This document shows positions 59,601-64,000 of a DNA stretch of 64,000 bases, one piece after another. The DNA is from Rhynochetos jubatus (lineage: Eukaryota > Chordata > Aves > Eurypygiformes > Rhynochetidae), in the NCBI GenBank assembly GCA_027574665.1, contig CM050649.1:59920150-59984149 (forward strand), in the 5' to 3' direction. Numbering within the stretch: the first letter of the stretch is position 1; each line of letters begins with the position of its first letter. The translations under genes and the position numbers were made by a program. The notes under the pieces are model-generated. The model had not been told where the DNA came from. It worked only from the letters and a program-made list of their open reading frames with translations, and did not search any database.

Positions 59601-62600
59601 CAGTTTGGTAAGCTGTGATAGTTCAAAGAAAATGGCAACCAGAGAGTGAGAGAATGAGGTGTACCTGCTGTGCTCAACAGAGGAAGATCTGGAATAACTA
59701 CAACCAAAAAGACCCGCTGGCATTTAAGTACTCACAAAAGAGGTAACATCTTCTGTCTCCCATTTCTGCAGTACGTTAGGTGTGCAATGAACTGGCATAA
59801 GCACTTCCACCCTGCTACTTTACTCCTCCTGGTTTTTTTATTTCTGTTAAAGCTTGTGGCGTGGAACTATAGACAGACTCTCCCATGTAGCAAAGCTAGG
59901 CTCAGGAAGCCTGAGAACACACATGCATCTGTCTTACAGGCAAATTTTACAGGTCCAGCTGATCTTTGTCCTTACTCCTTCAAAATCATAAGTACTGATG
60001 CCTTAAAAAGACAGTTAAATTCGTTAAATCAGATTCACATTAAAGCCATTTAGCTATGACTTTTTGTTCCCACTTTTCTTTTCTTAAACTAGCGATTATA
60101 TTCCAGGCTTTAAATGCTAGACCAATAATGAAATTTCTGTAATTAATAAAAAATAAGCTTTTGATGAAGATTATGAAAGAAATCACCATACCATGAAAAT
60201 AAAGCAAGAATGCTGGCTCAAACTCACAGTTGTCAAGTCAGTTAAACCAATTTCAATGGATTTATCAATTAAATAAAATAACTGACTCCCTGACAGACGA
60301 ATTAATGAATTAATGAACAGTAAAGAAGGTATAAAAGTGATTGTGATTGTCATGCACTGCTGGTAAGATGAAGGCTTCAAGCCAACATCAATTTTTAGGG
60401 AAAGTTTTTTAATTAACAATAAATTGCTGGAGGGGTGCGGTGGGGGGCCACAATCACTGTTTCTGCTGTTTTTTATTGCAAAAGGTCCAGGAATTCCCAT
60501 CAAATCAAGGTGTGGTTCTTGAACATCATGTACAAAGCCATATATAAAAGAAAATATCTATTACTTTACACAGTTCACTTAATTTATAGATTGCTGAGGT
60601 GACCCTTACTCTTTGCCTACACTGTTTGAAAAGTTAAGTATGTGATTAGAAAATCAATAACATATTATGTCTCTCACACTGAGAAATAAATTTGAAAGCA
60701 TACATAAACCTGCATCGTATGGGTTTTTACAAGTTATCCTACAACCTTATCTATGCTAAGATCATGAAAAAATTACGATGATAGTGATGGGATTTTTTTT
60801 AAGAGAACTTTTCTGTTAAGTATCCATTTTGAATCTTCTTTTCTCTGCTCTGGCTTTTCACTAAACCAGTGTTAAGTCATAAAAGCTTTGCTTGTCGCAT
60901 GCTTTATGGTTACTCAAGTAGGAAAACCAGCTGTGATTGGAGCTGAGGTAAAGATTTTAACTGTAATGAATTTTACTTCCAGATCCTGGTCTCATTTTCA
61001 TTTCAAACACTTGTCATTCAGGTAGTTCTTTCTTTTCTCATTTTTCCTTCTTTTTTACCCATTCATGGGAAATTTTCAGTGCAAAGTCAAAACAACAAAC
61101 AGGTCAGAGTTCAATAAGTCATTTTGGTTTTGTGTTGGTAGTATTAGCATACTTTTGCCAAACACTTAATGTTATACTATTCAACTCCAACATCTTTCTA
61201 ATCCAGGTTCTGCATTCTGCAACCATCCTACATTATCTACATTATTTATGTAAATAATAATTATTTGCATAATTTACTACAGTTTTTCCCAATTTCATCA
61301 AAAATATTTCTTCTTCCAGCTTTATTTCCTGCCTGTTATTAATTTGACTAGTGTTTGCATTATGTATCCTCAAAAGCATTGAAAGTTAATACTTAAGTTG
61401 TATGCTGTACAACATTGCATTAAGTCCTCTGAAAGAATTATGTTGACTGGATGCCAGATTTTGCTTTGCTTATACAGTCTCCACTGGAGTTCTGTGGTAT
61501 ATGGTAAGCTACATAACATTTGGGGATAACAGATTTTTGAACAGCTTTTGGCAACCACTGTGAAACATTAACAAGAAGCATTAAGGAAGAAGAGAGGAAT
61601 AGAACACCACATGGAGTTTGCATTAGTAGAGTTGTGATAAATTGACAGTTTACTGCTTGCTCTTTTATTCATGTGCTATCACTGGGGAGCATTGGGCTGC
61701 TGAAGTAAACATCATGGATGGGAGAAACACACAGATCATGTTGCATGGTTTCAAGGAGGGAATGATTTGGGAATTTATCAGCATATTCTTAGTGATTTCA
61801 TCTTCCCTAGTGCCAGGCAACAATTGCTGCCCAAATACTCTTGTAGGTTCTTAATATCTTGCTTATATGTCTTCAAAGATGCTACACTAAATATAGGGAA
61901 ATGCACAATAATACTATTTCTTTTATTACTATGAATTGATAACGTTAAGAATGGTTATCATACTATATGATGTATCAAACTAGGAATGTGGATCTCTATA
62001 GGACATCTTCTGCCAAAAGGCTAATTTAAACTATTATTTCATGGAATTTTTAAGGATCAGAAACTCTTCAGATGAGATTGTATTACAATAATTGTGATCT
62101 AAATGTCCACATTTTACCAAATTCTTCTTATAAAAAGAGGTATCTATTTACTTCAGTAGCCAGAGACACATTTATATTGAATTCTGTGTAGAAAGCAGTT
62201 TACAATAGGTTCTATAAAGGAGGTCTTTGAGCAGCAAAAAAATGTTGACATTAGTGTATGTTCTTCCAGTTTTCTCCTAGGTAGAGTACAAATGCAGAAC
62301 GTATTGCCAACAATCAGAACAAGAAAGAAAGAAAACTAAAAAAAAAAAAAAGGTATTGCTTCCCTTCCTCAGTAAAATCTCCACTGTTTGTTTTTGGTTT
62401 TACTTTGTTAGATTTTTATTGCTCTTACTTATTCACATAGAGTGAAAGGAAATGAGGTTCCTGACAACCTGTTTTGATGCCGCTTGATACTGAAGTGATG
62501 AAGAGCTGTTGGATTCCTACTGGTTACCCCTGTGGATTAATGAAGGGTGAGACAGAAATTGCAGAGCTGACATGCAGAATGACCTTACCTGATAAGACGG

Positions 62601-63514
62601 TGCTGCCTTCACTGCAGTAGGTGAGAAGGGCAGGCTATATGCAGCAGGCTGTTTTTTCTGTACCTTAATGAGAAAAATTGACCTGTTTATCCACCAGTTG
62701 CCTTCTTTGTTTTTGATTCAAGCCATTTTTGGAAAACCTTTTCTGTTCTTAAATGTTGAATTCAAGCAGAATGCTCCAAAGAATGGCTTATTGTCATCAA
62801 AATCCAGCAGATTGTCACAATGTAGAAAAACACCTGTCAATAGATGTAAGACAATTTTGTTTACTACTAGACTTGTTCAACTAATACAATATGACTGACA
62901 ATTTACATTATGTATGAAGTTGTATATAAGTGAACACAGGCTCCTATTTCCCACCTACTAAACTGTTTTATTGACTTATATACACCCTTTCTATAGGTTA
63001 ATTTTGCTTTTATTTTTCTATTGTATCTTTAGGACATATTTTTGTGAAAAAGTAAATGATAAAAAATCTTCAAATTGCAGCTTCTTTTTTTTAATGTACA
63101 AAATGAGCACTTTGATAACATCACTTTCCTTGTCTTTAATTTGATGCTAAAAGACAAGTATTTTCTAATACTTGTAATAGAAACACAAACTGTGTATGTC
63201 AGACCATACAAACAAAGTGTCATTTAAGGTTGCTGAATCAAACATTGAAAAGTCAGGAGATTCAAAAATAAAGGTGGAATGCACACTTAAGTTATAATTA
63301 AAGTGAACAATTATCTGTTCCACTGCTCTTTTTATGGTTTTCACAGGTTTTGACTCTAGTATCTTTGTGCAGTTCAAATTTCTCCCCAGATGCTTGTTTC
63401 AGCAACTCATTTCTCATTCAGCCATTAGACTCCTGCTGTTCCCTGATTTTCCTTACTTAATTTCCAAATCACAGAAACATAGCAGCCCTTCTTTCCCCTA
63501 GTTTGGTACCATAC
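53633..63514. other. Non-coding, no gene recognised
   Basis: Long AT-rich block. It contains T-runs near 56692 and 58818-58833, a GACAGA-type repeat at 58495-58520 and an A-run near 62336-62352. Segments at about 55640-56160 and 57760-58020 have even, higher-complexity composition and homeodomain-like TAAT words, and could be conserved non-coding elements. The 127-codon plus frame at 59670-60053 has one hydrophobic segment but no family motif. Confidence 0.5.
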
Positions 63515-64000
63515 TCAAACTTTCACTGTTCCCATCATCCAGGTTGTCAATAAATACTTACGCTCGTGTTCATCCCTGAGAAATGCTATTTCTAACCACC
63601 CATCGTGGGACTTCACACTGCTGATCACAATCCTTTGCTCTTGATGATCCAGCCAATTTTCAATCCACCTTTTAGCTGATTTATTCACTTCATATCTCAA
63701 GAGTTTGGCTGTTAGAATACTATGGGAGACCATACTAAAGGCTTTACTAAAGTCAAGGTAAACAGCACACACAGCTTTCCCTTTGTCCACTGGGCCAGTC
63801 ATCTAACCACAAAAGGTTAGATGGTTAGGTTTTGTCAGGCACTATCTCCTCTTGGTAAACCCACGTTGACTGATTCCAGTCACCTCCTTGCTTTTCATAA
63901 GGCTGGTCACCAGTTCCAACATTAGATGCTACATCATCTTCTCAGGTACTGAGTTGAGACTGACCAGCCTGTTTCTCCCAGATACTTCTTCCTGTCCTTC
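63515..64000 (-). mobile_element. CR1: CR1 LINE reverse transcriptase fragment
   Basis: Minus-strand CR1 reaching the right edge of the window, so it is cut off here. The frame at 63515-63802 encodes a piece of non-LTR reverse transcriptase with the motif V-Y-L-D-F-S-K-A-F and the following S-H-S-I-L, L-L-R-Y and W-I-E-N-W-L segments typical of the CR1/Jockey group. Beyond 63802 the frame is broken but the sequence continues ('acccacgttgactgattcc'). Confidence 0.9.

Noticed and set aside
59670-60053. 127-codon plus-strand frame with a hydrophobic stretch
   Set aside because: No homology recognised, no conserved motif, and its length is within chance for a window of this size.

Overview
This looks like a gene-poor, AT-rich stretch of a bird chromosome. 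The evidence is repeated CR1 retrotransposon fragments, several with the typical 3' tail (runs of ATTCTATG preceded by a 'ggaactagatgg…tcccttccaaccc'-type block), together with solo LTRs of endogenous retroviruses of a type I associate with birds. I could not support any host protein-coding exon, rRNA, tRNA or CRISPR array. The many short open frames outside 33-38.6 kb look like chance or repeat-derived frames.

Layout. 1-32 kb: unique non-coding DNA with CR1 fragments at about 1.0-1.5, 6.9-8.1, 15.9-17.7 and 18.7-19.4 kb, a solo LTR of one family at 4111-5041 (minus), and a solo LTR of a second family at 11237-12017 (minus). 32.07-40.27 kb: a nested retroviral structure. A minus-strand LTR of the second family (two halves, 32072-32298 and 39707-40271) is split by a complete plus-strand provirus of the same family (32299-39706). 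40.3-64 kb: unique DNA, a CR1 cluster with opposed orientations (45.98-47.74 kb), a decayed LTR fragment (about 50.03-50.32 kb), another CR1 (53.18-53.63 kb), and a CR1 reverse-transcriptase fragment running off the right edge (from about 63.5 kb).

The provirus is the main item. It has two LTRs that are identical by eye except for one short patch, a tRNA-Lys1,2-type primer binding site, an uninterrupted gag-like frame of 723 codons, a single in-frame TAG, then an uninterrupted pol frame (protease, reverse transcriptase, RNase H, integrase, all with visible catalytic residues), a polypurine tract and no env. Gag is odd: its first ~160 residues look like a multi-span membrane domain with N-glycosylation sequons, followed by a long proline-rich repeat. 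No CCHC zinc knuckle is visible. The TAG between gag and pol is followed by a perfect 6-bp hairpin whose loop can pair with a downstream 6-mer, so stop-codon readthrough at a pseudoknot is the likely way Pol is made. Everything points to a recent, Env-less, intracellularly spreading element.

All alignments were done by eye. Repeat boundaries are approximate to a few tens of bases unless termini are stated.
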